From Prochlorococcus sp. AG-459-N19 (lineage in GTDB: Bacteria > Cyanobacteriota > Cyanobacteriia > PCC-6307 > Cyanobiaceae), in the NCBI GenBank assembly GCA_003209375.1, contig QCRF01000001.1:119316-183315 (forward strand): a stretch of DNA of 64,000 bases, written 5' to 3'. A model generated the notes under the pieces. That model worked only from the letters and a program-made list of their open reading frames with translations, searched no databases and was not told where the DNA came from. Shown here piece after piece: positions 45,863-56,501 of the stretch. Within the stretch, counting starts at the first letter, position 1. Each line of letters begins with the position of its first letter. The translations under genes and the position numbers were made by a program.

Positions 45863-48507
45863 CTATCTAATGTTTTTTGCAAATAATTTTTAGCATAATC
45901 TAAAGCATCACTTAACTTATCAATATCTTTAGCACCTGCTTGAGCAAAGTTAGGCTTTCCTCCTCCACCTCCCGAACAAATTCTTGCAATCTCATTAATT
46001 AATTTACCTGCATGCAATCCTATTTTTACTGCATCATCACCTAACGAAACTACAAATAACAACTTTCTATTTTCTGGATTTGGTATTCCCCCAAGAATCA
46101 CTACTGCTTTATTTCCCAAATGAGAAGTTAAATTAAGTGCTGCAGATTGCAAAGAATTCCCATCCAAGCCATCAATCTGATTTACTAAAATTGAAAAAGA
46201 ATTTAGTATTTCTGCGGATGATTTTATAGAAGAGTATTTAAAATATGCGATTTCATCTTTCATTTTTTGTATCTCTTTATTCTTATTAATAAGCTCTGCT
46301 TGCAAATTATTAACCCTTTGAAAAAGTTGATTAGGACTTGCTTTTAACAAATCACTTAGTTGATTTACTAAAGCATTTCTATCACTAAAATAATCTAATG
46401 CTGATTGGCCTGATAAGGCTTCGATTCTTCTGACTCCAGCTGAGATTCCTTCCTCACTAATTATTTTGAAAGAACCTAATTCGGATGTAGTTTTAACATG
46501 TGTGCCACCACAAAGTTCCATTGAAACTCCTGGCACATTAACAACGCGCACTTCATCATCATATTTTTCTCCAAACATAGCGACTGCGCCCTTCTTAAGA
46601 GCCTCACTCTTAGACATATTTTTTATTTCTAGGGCATGATTTTCCATAATCCAAGAGTTAACTAAAGTCTCTATTTTAGAAATTTCATCTTTAGAAATAG
46701 GATTAGAGGAATTAAAGTCAAATCGTAATTTATTAAAAGCTACTAATGAACCTTTTTGTCCAACACTTTCATTAATAACTGATTTAAGTGCAGACTGTAA
46801 TAAATGAGTAGCTGTATGATTTGCAGCAGCCTTAGATCTATTAAAGGAGTTAACATTAGTGTTAACTTTTTGTCCAATAGTTAATATTCCTTTTTTTATC
46901 GTTCCATGATGTAAAAAAACATTTTTCTTTCGCATCACATTATCAACCAAGACCTCTACATCTTTTGAAAATATAGTTCCAACATCACCAACTTGCCCGC
47001 CAGATTCTCCATAAAAAGTTGTCTGATCAAGAACAATTAAAACTTTCTGACCTTCACTTGCTTGCTTAACTAATGATGAATCCAAGAATATACCCTTTAT
47101 TTCAGCTTCCGAAATAAGTGACTCATAACCATTAAAAACAGTTTTGTTAAAAAGATCTATTTCTCGTTCTAATGATCCCTCTAATGTCAAATCAATATTA
47201 CTTGAAGCAGCTTTAGCTCTCTCTTTTTGTGCATTCATTTCTTCTTCAAAACCCTTTACATCTACACTGATACTGTTTTCTTCAGCAATTTCTACAGTAA
47301 GTTCTAAAGGAAATCCATAAGTATCATAAAGTTCAAAAGCTTTAAAACCAGAAATTAATTTCTGCCCTGAAGAAATTAACTCATCTAGCAATTTCTCTCC
47401 TCTTTCAAGAGTTTCCCTAAATCTTATTTCTTCAATTTTTATCTCATTCAAAATTAAATCATTATTATTTTTTAAATCAGGATAATTATTTTGCATTAAA
47501 TTTACACCAACAGTGGCAATATGAGGTAAAAATTCATTTGTTATACCTAACAATCTGCCATGCCTGACCATTCTTCTAATAAGCCTTCTTAATATATATC
47601 CCCTGCCGAGATTACTTGCTGCTACTCCATCAGAAATTAAATGAATAACGGCTCTTGTATGATCACCAATGATTTTTAAAGAAATTTTGTTTTTATCATC
47701 TGTAGAAAAATAATCAATATTTGCAATCTCACAAATTTTTTGAATAATAGGAAAAATTAAATCTGTCTCATAATTATTTTGCTTTTTTTGTAGTATTTGA
47801 GCCATCCTTTCAAGACCCATTCCTGTATCAATATTTTTAAATTTTAAATCTGTCAATTTTCCATTATGATCACGATTATATTGCATAAAAACAAGATTAT
47901 AAAATTCAATAAAACGATCTCCATCTTCTAAATCAATATTTTGCAGACCATTTTCTGGATGAAAATCATAATAAAGTTCTGAACAAGGTCCACATGGGCC
48001 TGTTTTGCCAGATGACCAAAAATTATCTTCCTCTCCTAGTTTCACTATCCTATCTGGATGAATACCAATTTCATCTGTCCAAATTTTTGCAGACTCTTCG
48101 TCTTCGTGAAAAACACTCACAATTATATTTTCAACAGAAAGTTGATAAATATTAGTAACTAATTCCCAAGCCCATTGAATAGCCTCTCGTTTAAAATAAT
48201 CTCCAAAAGAGAAATTTCCAAGCATTTCAAAAAAAGTGTGATGTCTAGCTGTAACTCCAACGTTTTCTATATCGTTTGTTCTGATGCATTTTTGGCTAGA
48301 TGTAGCCCTTTTTGATGGTCTTTCTTTTAGACCTAAAAAAACTGGTTTAAAAGGTAGCATTCCAGCAATTGTGAGCATAACCGTAGGGTCATCTGGAATC
48401 AATGATGCACTTGGGATAATTTTATGTAATTTTTCACTGTAAAATTTTAAAAAAGCATTTCTTATCTCATCTCCAGTAACTATTTTTTTTATTAGTTGAG
48501 ATGTCAT
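45847..48507 (-). CDS. alaS: Alanyl-tRNA synthetase
   Basis: An 886-aa class II synthetase. The N-terminal catalytic core ([39 protein letters not shown]) is followed by the tRNA-recognition domain, the editing domain with [11 protein letters not shown] and CGGTHV (metal ligands), and a C-Ala domain with the glycine-rich [14 protein letters not shown]. Full length. It is divergent from the flavodiiron genes across 119 bp. Confidence 0.97.
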   Translation of the reverse strand: MTSQLIKKIVTGDEIRNAFLKFYSEKLHKIIPSASLIPDDPTVMLTIAGMLPFKPVFLGLKERPSKRATSSQKCIRTNDIENVGVTARHHTFFEMLGNFSFGDYFKREAIQWAWELVTNIYQLSVENIIVSVFHEDEESAKIWTDEIGIHPDRIVKLGEEDNFWSSGKTGPCGPCSELYYDFHPENGLQNIDLEDGDRFIEFYNLVFMQYNRDHNGKLTDLKFKNIDTGMGLERMAQILQKKQNNYETDLIFPIIQKICEIANIDYFSTDDKNKISLKIIGDHTRAVIHLISDGVAASNLGRGYILRRLIRRMVRHGRLLGITNEFLPHIATVGVNLMQNNYPDLKNNNDLILNEIKIEEIRFRETLERGEKLLDELISSGQKLISGFKAFELYDTYGFPLELTVEIAEENSISVDVKGFEEEMNAQKERAKAASSNIDLTLEGSLEREIDLFNKTVFNGYESLISEAEIKGIFLDSSLVKQASEGQKVLIVLDQTTFYGESGGQVGDVGTIFSKDVEVLVDNVMRKKNVFLHHGTIKKGILTIGQKVNTNVNSFNRSKAAANHTATHLLQSALKSVINESVGQKGSLVAFNKLRFDFNSSNPISKDEISKIETLVNSWIMENHALEIKNMSKSEALKKGAVAMFGEKYDDEVRVVNVPGVSMELCGGTHVKTTSELGSFKIISEEGISAGVRRIEALSGQSALDYFSDRNALVNQLSDLLKASPNQLFQRVNNLQAELINKNKEIQKMKDEIAYFKYSSIKSSAEILNSFSILVNQIDGLDGNSLQSAALNLTSHLGNKAVVILGGIPNPENRKLLFVVSLGDDAVKIGLHAGKLINEIARICSGGGGGKPNFAQAGAKDIDKLSDALDYAKNYLQKTLDSYSDK

Positions 48508-48626
48508 TTATCCTGAATAAGAAGATTAAAAATTAAAGAAAAGCGTAATTTCGGTTATTTCGCAAAAATAATCACGCGAATTTATATTCTATATAACTAA
48601 AGTTAATTTATAAAGCTAATTATTCT

Positions 48627-50402
48627 ATGATAGCCTCTGCCCAGACAAGTAATTCTAAATTGGCAAAAACTAATAACAAGTTTACGATTCAATCTCATAG
48701 CTTTGCTGATGATTCTTGTGCTATAAGATCTTTGGATTGGGATCGCAGTAGATTTGATATTGAATTTGGTTTAAGAAATGGAACTACTTACAATAGTTTT
48801 ATTATTAAAGGTGAGAAACTAGCAATTATTGATACTAGTCACGCAAAGTTCGAAGAATTATGGTTTGAAGAATTACTGAAAAATGTAAATCCACAAGAAG
48901 TTGATTATTTAATTACAAGTCATACAGAACCTGATCATTCTGGTTTAATAGGTAATCTTTTAGAATTAAACCAAAATATCACAGTAGTTGGATCAAAATT
49001 AGCGCTTAAATTTATTGAAGACCAAATTCATATTCCCTTTAAGCGTCTAGAGGTTAAGAGTGGAGAGTTTTTAAATCTCGGAACTAATCCTAATAGTGGT
49101 TTAGAACATAATATTGAATTCATAAGCGCACCAAATTTACATTGGCCAGACACCATATTTTCATATGATCACAGCACACATGTTCTCTATACATGCGATG
49201 CATTTGGACTCCATTATTGTTCTGACGAATTTTTTGACACTGATCAAAAAGAAATATACGAAGATTTTCGGTTTTATTACGATTGCCTTATGGGTCCAAA
49301 CGCTAGGAGCGTTCTGCAGGCAATTAAAAGAATAGATAAGCTACCTGAATTAAAAACAATAGCTGTTGGTCATGGGCCTTTGCTGCATAATCAGGTCAAT
49401 TTTTGGAAAGGGAAATATCTAGAATGGAGTAGCAATAAAAGCAAAGGTAATGATTTTGTGTCAGTCTGCTATATAAGCGACTATGGTTATTGTGATCGAT
49501 TAAGTCAAGCGATATCTCATGGAATAAGTAAAGCAGATGCACAGGTTCAATTAATAGATTTAAGATCTTCTGATCCGCAAGAATTAACAAGTTTAATTTC
49601 CGAATCAAAAGCAGTAGTCATTCCCACATGGCCAGTAAACTCAGATAATGAATTAAAAGAATCTCTCGGTACTTTATTTGCAGCACTTAAACCTAAACAA
49701 TTTACTGCAGTCTATGATGCATTTGGCGGAAATGATGAACCAATAGATTCCTTAGCAAATAAATTAAGAGAACTTGGCCAAAAAGAAGCTTTCTCTCCTT
49801 TAAGAGTTAAAAATGTTCCAGATCCCATTATTTATCAACAATTCGAAGAGGCTGGGACTGACTTGGGTCAATTGATCAATAAAAAGAAGAATATTGCCTC
49901 TATGAAAAGCCTTGACTCAAATTTAGATAAAGCGTTAGGTAGATTAAGTGGAGGTTTATATGTAGTAACAGCTAGCCAAGGGGAAGGTTCGACATTTAGA
50001 CAAAGTGCAATGGTCGCAAGTTGGGTTAGTCAAGCAAGCTTTTCTCCACCAGGTATTACTGTTGCAGTAGCAAAAGATAGAGCTATTGAATCATATATGA
50101 AAGTTGGTAAAAGTTTTGTTGTGAATATCTTGAGAGAAGATAACTATCAAAAAATGTTCAGACATTTTTTAAAAAGATTTGCCCCTGGAGCTGATAGATT
50201 TGCAGATGTAGATGTAATTAGCAACATCGCTGAAGGAGGACCAGTTCTCTCAGATTCACTCGCCTTTTTAGATTGTAAAGTCAGTTCAAGACTGGAGACT
50301 CCAGACCATTGGATAATTTACGGAATTGTTGAAAATGGCAATGTTTCTGACTTATCATGTAAGACAGCAGTTCATCACAGAAAAGTTGCTAATCACTATT
50401 AG
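48627..50402 (+). CDS. flv3: Flavodiiron protein, Flv3-like (diiron ligands intact)
   Basis: A 591-aa cyanobacterial class-C flavodiiron protein that reduces O2 to water with electrons from photosystem I. Domains in order: metallo-beta-lactamase-like diiron domain (about 30-280), flavodoxin-like FMN domain (about 285-430) and a flavin reductase-like domain (about 440-591). The ligands of the H-x-E-x-D-H motif are intact (H99, E101, D103, H104), with HWPD, CDAFG and VGHGP for the rest. The adjacent paralogue lacks most of these, so this is the Flv3 partner of a Flv1/Flv3 heterodimer. The paralogue follows after 16 bp. Confidence 0.9.
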   Translation: MIASAQTSNSKLAKTNNKFTIQSHSFADDSCAIRSLDWDRSRFDIEFGLRNGTTYNSFIIKGEKLAIIDTSHAKFEELWFEELLKNVNPQEVDYLITSHTEPDHSGLIGNLLELNQNITVVGSKLALKFIEDQIHIPFKRLEVKSGEFLNLGTNPNSGLEHNIEFISAPNLHWPDTIFSYDHSTHVLYTCDAFGLHYCSDEFFDTDQKEIYEDFRFYYDCLMGPNARSVLQAIKRIDKLPELKTIAVGHGPLLHNQVNFWKGKYLEWSSNKSKGNDFVSVCYISDYGYCDRLSQAISHGISKADAQVQLIDLRSSDPQELTSLISESKAVVIPTWPVNSDNELKESLGTLFAALKPKQFTAVYDAFGGNDEPIDSLANKLRELGQKEAFSPLRVKNVPDPIIYQQFEEAGTDLGQLINKKKNIASMKSLDSNLDKALGRLSGGLYVVTASQGEGSTFRQSAMVASWVSQASFSPPGITVAVAKDRAIESYMKVGKSFVVNILREDNYQKMFRHFLKRFAPGADRFADVDVISNIAEGGPVLSDSLAFLDCKVSSRLETPDHWIIYGIVENGNVSDLSCKTAVHHRKVANHY

Positions 50403-50418
50403 AAAATAAGTATTTGAA

Positions 50419-52221
50419 ATGTCAGATATTAATATAGGCTCACTAGCAAAAAATCAAAATTTATCAGAATTTGAAATTACTGAAAATTTTTCTTGTGTAA
50501 GATTCTTAGACCAAAATAAAGAAAGATTTGAACTTGAATTTAACCTTGAAAAAGGAACCTCTTTTAATACTTTTTTCATTAAAAGTCATGAAGAACTTTT
50601 TATTATTCATCCACCTGAGAAACAATATTTAGATTCGTTTAATAAAGTAATTTCTAAGTTTTGCGATCAATTTAAATTAGGTAAAATCAACTTCATCTCT
50701 GGTCATATTAATCCCCAAATTATTGAAACTATAAAGAATATAAGTACCCAATTTAAAAACACAACTATTACTTGCTCTAATCCAGGTTTTAAACTAATCA
50801 GCGAACTTTGGAATCAAAGAAATCCTACCCAAAAAAACTTTATTGAAATTCAATTACCTGAAATAAACATAATCAAAAAAGAACTTAATTTAGAATTAGA
50901 TAATATTTCACTAGAGTTAATTCCTATCCCAACAGCACGTTGGCCTGGTGGCCTGATAATTTATGAACGTAATCAAGAAATACTTCTTAGTGAAAAAATT
51001 TTCTCTGCACATATTGCATCTAAATATTGGTCTGAAACAAATCGAGTTAGTACAGAAATTGATAGGAAACATTTTTATGATTGCTTGATGGCACCAATGT
51101 CTAATCAAGTAGTATCAATAACTGAAAAAATTGCAGATTATGACATTAAAACTATTGCACCATTACATGGTCCCGCGATCGAATATAGCTTAAAAAGCTT
51201 TTTAAATGACTATATTAGATGGGGAGAAAATTTATCAACCAAAAATTATAAGATCGCTCTGATATACGCAAGTGCATATGGAAACACAGCCTCAATAGGC
51301 GATGCATTAGCCAAAGGAATAAATAGAACCACCGTAGAAGTTGAAAGTATTAATTGTGAATTTACACCTAACGACGTACTTGTAAAATCCATCCAAAATG
51401 CTGACGGATATTTAATAGGCTCACCCACTTTGGGTGGTCACGCTCCAACTCCAATAGTTAGTGCACTAGGAACATTGTTAGCAGAGGGTAACAGAGACAA
51501 GCCAGTGGGAATTTTTGGCAGTTTTGGCTGGAGCGGCGAAGCAATAGATTTACTTGAAACAAAATTAAAAGACGGTGGTTTTAAGTTTAGTTTTGACCCT
51601 ATTAGGATTAAATTCAGTCCAAATAAACCAAAGATTAAAGAATTAGAAGAAATAGGAACTCACTTTGGAAGAAAAATTATAAAAAAGGCTAAGAAAAAAC
51701 CCAGAAAATCAGATACTGGAATGATTACAAGCAAAACGGATCCAAAGCTACAAGCTCTTGGAAGAGTTATTGGTTCACTTTGTGTCCTGACAGCCTCTAA
51801 AGGCAAAGATGAGAATAATATCAAAGGAGCCATGCTTGCATCTTGGGTTAGTCAAGCAAGTTTTTCTCCGCCTGGGTTAAGTATTGCAGTAGCAAAAGAT
51901 AGATCTGTAGAGTCTCTTCTGCAAATAGGAGATTCGTTCGCATTAAATATTCTTAGTGAAAAAGATTTTAAAGAACCTTTGAAAAGATTTACAAAGCCCT
52001 TTGCACCTGGAGAAGATAGATTTGAAGGCATAAATATTGAATTAACTCCTAATAAACAAATAATAATTCCTGAATCGCTCGCATGGTTAGATGCTTCTGT
52101 AAAAGAGAGAATGGAATGTGGAGATCATTGGGTAATTTACGCCGAAGTACTACACGGTAATATATTAAAATCCGATAGTCTAACGGCAGTTCATCACCGC
52201 AAAACAGGTGCTAACTATTAA
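50419..52221 (+). CDS. flv1: Flavodiiron protein, Flv1-like (diiron ligands degenerate)
   Basis: A 600-aa paralogue of the preceding gene with the same three domains. Metal ligands are largely lost: the H-x-E-x-D-H site reads GHINPQII (first His kept, the rest changed), HWPD reads RWPGG and CDAF reads SEKIF, while a final His remains (LHGPAI). The FMN domain (LIYASAYGNTASIGDALAKGI) and the reductase domain (GRVIGSLCVLTASKGK) look functional. This matches Flv1 of Synechocystis, which acts as a heterodimer with Flv3 in Mehler-like photoreduction. It is 16 bp after flv3 and 17 bp before the FMN reductase gene. Confidence 0.88.
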   Translation: MSDINIGSLAKNQNLSEFEITENFSCVRFLDQNKERFELEFNLEKGTSFNTFFIKSHEELFIIHPPEKQYLDSFNKVISKFCDQFKLGKINFISGHINPQIIETIKNISTQFKNTTITCSNPGFKLISELWNQRNPTQKNFIEIQLPEINIIKKELNLELDNISLELIPIPTARWPGGLIIYERNQEILLSEKIFSAHIASKYWSETNRVSTEIDRKHFYDCLMAPMSNQVVSITEKIADYDIKTIAPLHGPAIEYSLKSFLNDYIRWGENLSTKNYKIALIYASAYGNTASIGDALAKGINRTTVEVESINCEFTPNDVLVKSIQNADGYLIGSPTLGGHAPTPIVSALGTLLAEGNRDKPVGIFGSFGWSGEAIDLLETKLKDGGFKFSFDPIRIKFSPNKPKIKELEEIGTHFGRKIIKKAKKKPRKSDTGMITSKTDPKLQALGRVIGSLCVLTASKGKDENNIKGAMLASWVSQASFSPPGLSIAVAKDRSVESLLQIGDSFALNILSEKDFKEPLKRFTKPFAPGEDRFEGINIELTPNKQIIIPESLAWLDASVKERMECGDHWVIYAEVLHGNILKSDSLTAVHHRKTGANY

Positions 52222-52238
52222 ATTTATTTATCTAATTT

Positions 52239-52763
52239 ATGTCTGAAACAAAAGATCTAATAATCATTACGGCTAGTTGTGGTAAAAATCTAGAACTTTC
52301 TGAGAAATTTCTTGAAAAAAGTAATGAACTTAAAATAAGTTCTGAAATTTTAGATCTTACTACTCTTGATATTCCATTATTTAATCCAAGAATTCACAGC
52401 AAAGAAAATATTCCAAATGAAATAAAAGAATTAAAAAAAAAGCTTTTTAAAATTGAAAGGTGGGTGATTTGTGCGCCTGAATATAATGGATCAATACCTC
52501 CCATTCTTTCTAACTTCATAGCCTGGCTTTCTATTTCGGGAGATGACTTTAGGAATTTATTTAATGGTCAACCTATTGCAATTGCAACATTTTCTGGTGG
52601 CATAGGGTTAGAACTGCTGACCTCATTACGCATTCAATTAGTGCATTTAGGAAGTCAAGTATTGGGGAGACAACTTTTGTCCTCATATAGTAAACCTATA
52701 GATACAAAAACTATTGAAGATATTATTCAAAGACTTTTACAAATGAAAAAATTAAAAACATAA
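52239..52763 (+). CDS. NADPH-dependent FMN reductase / NAD(P)H:quinone oxidoreductase family
   Basis: A 174-aa flavodoxin-fold protein (FMN_red). It starts SETKDLIIITASCGKNLELS and has the FMN-site segment WVICAPEYNGSIPPILSNFIAWLS, followed by TFSGGIGLELLTSLRIQLVHLGSQVLG. Family members use NADPH to reduce FMN, quinones or chromate. The gene follows flv1 after 17 bp, so it probably belongs to the flv operon. It might supply reduced flavin or regulate redox, which is inference. Confidence 0.8.
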   Translation: MSETKDLIIITASCGKNLELSEKFLEKSNELKISSEILDLTTLDIPLFNPRIHSKENIPNEIKELKKKLFKIERWVICAPEYNGSIPPILSNFIAWLSISGDDFRNLFNGQPIAIATFSGGIGLELLTSLRIQLVHLGSQVLGRQLLSSYSKPIDTKTIEDIIQRLLQMKKLKT

Positions 52764-52785
52764 AAGTTTAAAACCTAATAAAATT

Positions 52786-54576
52786 TCATTTTTTTTCATT
52801 CCAAACTTTCAAAATTTCTCTAGCCATAGGCAGTGCATGAACAGATCCCCCACCAGGAGTATTTTGTGCAAAAGCAACTACAAGTAATTCGCTTTTTTCA
52901 GAGGGAGTAAAGCAAACGAACCAAGCGTGATCTAAGCCACCTTCACCATCTTCAGCAGTTCCTGTTTTGCCTGAAACTGGAGGTAAATTTGAAACTCCAT
53001 AATTAATTGATACTCCGGTGCCAGACTCTACTACTTTCCTGAGACCACTTTTTATCAACTGAATATTATTTGAATCAATATCGATCTTAATAAGTTTTTT
53101 ATCTGATAGATTTTCTTCATCTTTTTTAACTAAATATGGAGTAACTAAATAACCTCCATTCGCAATTGCAGCATATGCTCTAGCTATTTGAATAGGTGTA
53201 ACTTGAACAACAAATTGTCCAATGGACATACTCGCAATATCTTCTGGAACCCAAGGGGTTCTGCCTGGTTGCCCCCATCCTCTGCCTTTTTTAGCCCATT
53301 CACTACTAGCTACTAATCCTATATTTTCTTGTTCAGAAATTTCAATTCCAGATAAAGAATTAAACCCAAGCTTTCGTGAGACCTTATAAATTTCATCAAC
53401 TCCTACTCCATATCCTACTTGATAAAAAAATGTATTACTAGAAACTCTTAAAGCATCTTCATAACCAATTACCCCAAAGCCTAAATCATTATGCTCTCTA
53501 AAACATTGGCTCCCATAAGTTATACATGGTTTAGTATCTAACATTATTTCTCTGGGGAATTTTCCACTTTCCAAGCCCGCTAAAGCTGTAACAATTTTCC
53601 AAACGCTTCCTGGATCGTAGGCATTTAATGCTCTATTAAATAAAGGTTTTTCAGGAGAATTAAAAAGTCTATTATATTCTCTCTCAGGTTTAAAATCCTT
53701 TGAGAAAAAATTTAAATCGAATGTAGGTTTACTTGTCATTGCTCTTATTGCACCATCTCTTGGATCCATTACAATTATCGCTCCAGCTTTTTTATCTTTA
53801 AGAACTTCCTCAGCAACTAACTGCAGATTAAGATCGATTGTTAGTTCAATATCATTACCTTGTAATGGAGGTCTTATACCCAACGATCTTTGAAATTTTC
53901 CTAATGAATTTACTTCAACCATTTCTCCGCCCCATTCACCTCTTAAAAAATCTTCGTAAACATATTCAATTCCTGTTCTACCTATTAAGTCATTTAATTT
54001 ATAACCCTTCGTAGATAAAAATTTATATTCTAATTCAGTAATTGGCTGAGTATAACCAATTACATGGGCAGCGAGAGTTTTATAAGGATAATTTCTAATT
54101 AATTTAGTAGCTATTTCAAAACTAATTAAATTACCTTCATTCTCCTTAAATTTTATTAATTGATCTACATTTAAATCATCAAGAATAATTACTGATAGTT
54201 TCTGATTTTTTAGACCATCAGAGTATTTTTTTTGAATTATATTACTATCAATATTTAATAAGTTAGAAATACTTGATTTATGTTTTTCCCAATTGCTTTT
54301 ATTAACAGATTGAGGCTTTATTATTAAAGAATATTTAACTCTACTATCTGCTAAGACATAACCATTTTTATCTAGTATTTTTCCCCTTATTGGCTGTGAA
54401 GCAATAAGTCTGATCCTATTTTCATCTGACATCTTCTTAAAAGATTCATAATTTAAAAGTTGTAAAAAAATTAACCTAAATAGAATCAGTAAAAAGGAAA
54501 CAGAAGAAAAAATAAGTAAGACTAGTGGTTGTCTTTTTAATGAAATAAGTTTTTTATTAGGACTTGTTTTTATCAA
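52786..54576 (-). CDS. mrdA: Penicillin-binding protein 2-type transpeptidase
   Basis: A 596-aa class B PBP for peptidoglycan cross-linking. A single N-terminal membrane anchor (LVLLIFSSVSFLLILFRLIFL, about 18-38) precedes the pedestal domain. The transpeptidase has S324-x-x-K327 (PGSVWK), S-x-N at 379-381 (SSN) and K-T-G at 537-539. An MrdA-type linker (GRTGIEYVYEDFLRG) supports PBP2 over FtsI, but this is not certain. The frame starts with TTG at 54574-54576. It converges on the FMN reductase with 22 bp between stops. Confidence 0.85.
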   Translation of the reverse strand: MIKTSPNKKLISLKRQPLVLLIFSSVSFLLILFRLIFLQLLNYESFKKMSDENRIRLIASQPIRGKILDKNGYVLADSRVKYSLIIKPQSVNKSNWEKHKSSISNLLNIDSNIIQKKYSDGLKNQKLSVIILDDLNVDQLIKFKENEGNLISFEIATKLIRNYPYKTLAAHVIGYTQPITELEYKFLSTKGYKLNDLIGRTGIEYVYEDFLRGEWGGEMVEVNSLGKFQRSLGIRPPLQGNDIELTIDLNLQLVAEEVLKDKKAGAIIVMDPRDGAIRAMTSKPTFDLNFFSKDFKPEREYNRLFNSPEKPLFNRALNAYDPGSVWKIVTALAGLESGKFPREIMLDTKPCITYGSQCFREHNDLGFGVIGYEDALRVSSNTFFYQVGYGVGVDEIYKVSRKLGFNSLSGIEISEQENIGLVASSEWAKKGRGWGQPGRTPWVPEDIASMSIGQFVVQVTPIQIARAYAAIANGGYLVTPYLVKKDEENLSDKKLIKIDIDSNNIQLIKSGLRKVVESGTGVSINYGVSNLPPVSGKTGTAEDGEGGLDHAWFVCFTPSEKSELLVVAFAQNTPGGGSVHALPMAREILKVWNEKK

Positions 54577-54586
54577 AATATAAAAA

Positions 54587-54730
54587 TTATTTAAATATAA
54601 TTTTCTCCAATAAAGCGATGTTTGATTTTATCTCCCTAAGTCTGGTAATTAAATCTTTATAATCACCATCTTCATTTTTCAGATTAAACTCATCATTTTC
54701 AATATTATTTGAATTAAAATCTTCACTCAT
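54587..54730 (-). CDS. Small acidic protein upstream of PBP2 (47 aa)
   Basis: ATG at 54728-54730 opens a 47-codon frame ending TAA at 54587-54589. It starts MSEDFNSNNIENDEFNLKNE and ends in a helical segment DLITRLREIKSNIALLEKIIFK. Its stop is 10 bp before the PBP2 start, so a shared transcript is likely. No family is recognised; the helical end could be a coiled coil. Low-complexity content reduces confidence. Confidence 0.45.
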   Translation of the reverse strand: MSEDFNSNNIENDEFNLKNEDGDYKDLITRLREIKSNIALLEKIIFK

Positions 54731-54836
54731 AAAACTAATATTTTTTTAAGTAATTATATTATTTAATAAAATCTTAAATAAGAAATTTATTTTAAAATTA
54801 TATTAACTCATTTACTTAAAAAATATCAAAAACAAA

Positions 54837-55445
54837 TTAATTTAATTGATTTATATTTTGTTCAAAATAAGGGTTACAACTATTCTTTGATATCCCTAAA
54901 GACCATCCAATAAATGAAGAAATAAATATTGTGACGATTAACGGCAAAATTGCTTGTTGAGTATTTACAAGGCTAAACCATTCCCTCCAACTACTAAAAA
55001 ATCTTTCTCTTTGAAATTTTCTTTTTTCATTTTCTAATAATCTCGCTTTTTTGGCGAAAGATTTTGTAACCCACTTTTCGAAAGGAATCTTTTTTATAAT
55101 CGCCATTTTTCTCTCCACTTCTAATAATTGTCCGGAACTAAGATAAGGATGAAATGTACTTATCAATTCAAGAGTTTTTAAAAACATTTCGACGGTTGCA
55201 TCTTTTATGAGCTTTTGCTCATGACTTAAATCAGCCCACTCTATTTCTGGATAAAAACGGTTTCTGTTTGGTGAAATTTGATCCTCTGACATTTGACCAG
55301 GTTCTCTAAGCCATCTATTAGTATTTTCATCAAATCTCCGCCAATATAGAAAAGGATTAATAAAAATTGTTTTACCGGATATTTTGACTAAATCTTGTTG
55401 AAGATGATTAGTTATCTTTCTTTCAGAATTTTTCGATTTTATCAA
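54837..55445 (-). CDS. Hypothetical protein with a C-terminal transmembrane helix (202 aa)
   Basis: A 202-aa protein beginning MIKSKNSERKITNHLQQDLV. It has a conserved-looking WRRFDENTNRWLREPG segment (about 36-51) and a C-terminal hydrophobic helix (ILPLIVTIFISSFIGWSLGIS, about 169-189). The rest is soluble and charged. The start is TTG at 55445; no ATG is available early. It lies between PBP2 and the PD-(D/E)XK gene, 80 bp from the latter, all on the minus strand. Function unknown. Confidence 0.65.
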   Translation of the reverse strand: MIKSKNSERKITNHLQQDLVKISGKTIFINPFLYWRRFDENTNRWLREPGQMSEDQISPNRNRFYPEIEWADLSHEQKLIKDATVEMFLKTLELISTFHPYLSSGQLLEVERKMAIIKKIPFEKWVTKSFAKKARLLENEKRKFQRERFFSSWREWFSLVNTQQAILPLIVTIFISSFIGWSLGISKNSCNPYFEQNINQLN

Positions 55446-55525
55446 AAGTCTAAATTTATAATCTAATTAAAGATTATCTTTTATTTAGCATTTTTCCAGA
55501 AATCTAAAAAATTATCGCATGAATA

Positions 55526-56242
55526 TTAAGTTATTGATAGATGCCATCGCTTTTTTAAATAATTACAGTATTCGCAATTTAACGAAGGGTTGGGGAAAAT
55601 GTCCGAACGTAATAAATTGACCGTATCAATTATTTTATTTTCTACCCATGAAGTAGAGCAATCTAATCTAATCAAATGTACGTCAAAATTTAATTGGTTA
55701 TTAAAAAACTCTTCATTTTTCTTTCCATTGAAATATAAAAGATACGCTTCTGTAGCAACTTGAAAGCCATTTTTTTTAAACAACCACTGATACATTTCTA
55801 ATTGTCTCTTATAAGCCTTTGCATATTCATATTTATTAAAAGTCTCAGACCAATCAAAATTATTTCTAGATGTTGCTTTTACATCAACGATAATAAGGTC
55901 GCCATTTTTTTTCTGCCAGATATCATCCACAGCTCCACCAAAATCATAATTATGCTCAATTGACTTATATCTTATCCCTTGAAAATTACTTCTCCAACGC
56001 TCTAAATCTTTATGTTTGAAAGGAACAGCATCAATACCATGTTCAATAAATAATGGGTGAGGCTCCTGAATTTTTCTAAAATAATCAAATTCATTTTTAC
56101 ATAAATTATCTACAGCTATATTGAGAGTAAATGGTAATGATGGTGGTTTTATTTTATATTTTTTATCAAGTACACAACATCTTGGACAACTCAGATATTT
56201 CTCAACAGTAGATCTACTTAATTTAAGTATCTCGCTCATCAT
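55526..56242 (-). CDS. PD-(D/E)XK nuclease-like protein with Cys clusters (Cas4/AddB-like fold)
   Basis: A 238-aa protein of the RecB-like PD-(D/E)XK superfamily. The core reads YDFGGAVDDIWQKKNGDLIIVDVKATS: the acidic residue pair and D-x-K of the nuclease site, followed by a Q-M-Y-Q-W type segment. Cysteines at the N-terminus (C19, C22, C23) and the C-terminus (C223, C226) could hold a 4Fe-4S cluster, as in Cas4 and AddB. No cas genes or CRISPR arrays are in the window, so it is more likely a repair nuclease or RecB-like accessory protein. Starts at ATG 56242 or 56239. Confidence 0.7.
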   Translation of the reverse strand: MMSEILKLSRSTVEKYLSCPRCCVLDKKYKIKPPSLPFTLNIAVDNLCKNEFDYFRKIQEPHPLFIEHGIDAVPFKHKDLERWRSNFQGIRYKSIEHNYDFGGAVDDIWQKKNGDLIIVDVKATSRNNFDWSETFNKYEYAKAYKRQLEMYQWLFKKNGFQVATEAYLLYFNGKKNEEFFNNQLNFDVHLIRLDCSTSWVENKIIDTVNLLRSDIFPNPSLNCEYCNYLKKRWHLSIT

Positions 56243-56274
56243 GTTTTAAATATTTTTAGGGAATTTGCTAAATT

Positions 56275-56294
56275 ATTCCCATTCAATAGTTCCA
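56275..56294. repeat. att-like direct repeat, distal copy (18/20 to the guaA 3' end)
   Basis: ATTCCCATTCAATAGTTCCA matches 58276-58295 at 18 of 20 positions (differences at the second and eighth bases). The latter is the end of guaA. Same orientation, 2,001 bp apart. It lies just upstream of the PD-(D/E)XK start codon and outside any gene. Similarity stops sharply on both sides, as expected for a recombination core. Confidence 0.75.
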
Positions 56295-56501
56295 TTATTC
56301 TAATCACTGCTTGTAAAAGTGGTAGATTCTGCGTAGCAAAAATGTTATAAAAAATTATTTCTAAAAACTATTTAAATCAAACCAATTGAAGAGAATTCGT
56401 TAGAAATTACAATATATTCAATCTTTTTATATCAAGTTAACATTTTATAGGAATTTTTTTATTCAGACTATAATCACAATATTAAATTATGTAGATAAGT
56501 A

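Noticed and set aside
55526..56242. Cas4 as part of a CRISPR system
   Set aside because: No cas genes or repeat-spacer array are visible anywhere in the window.
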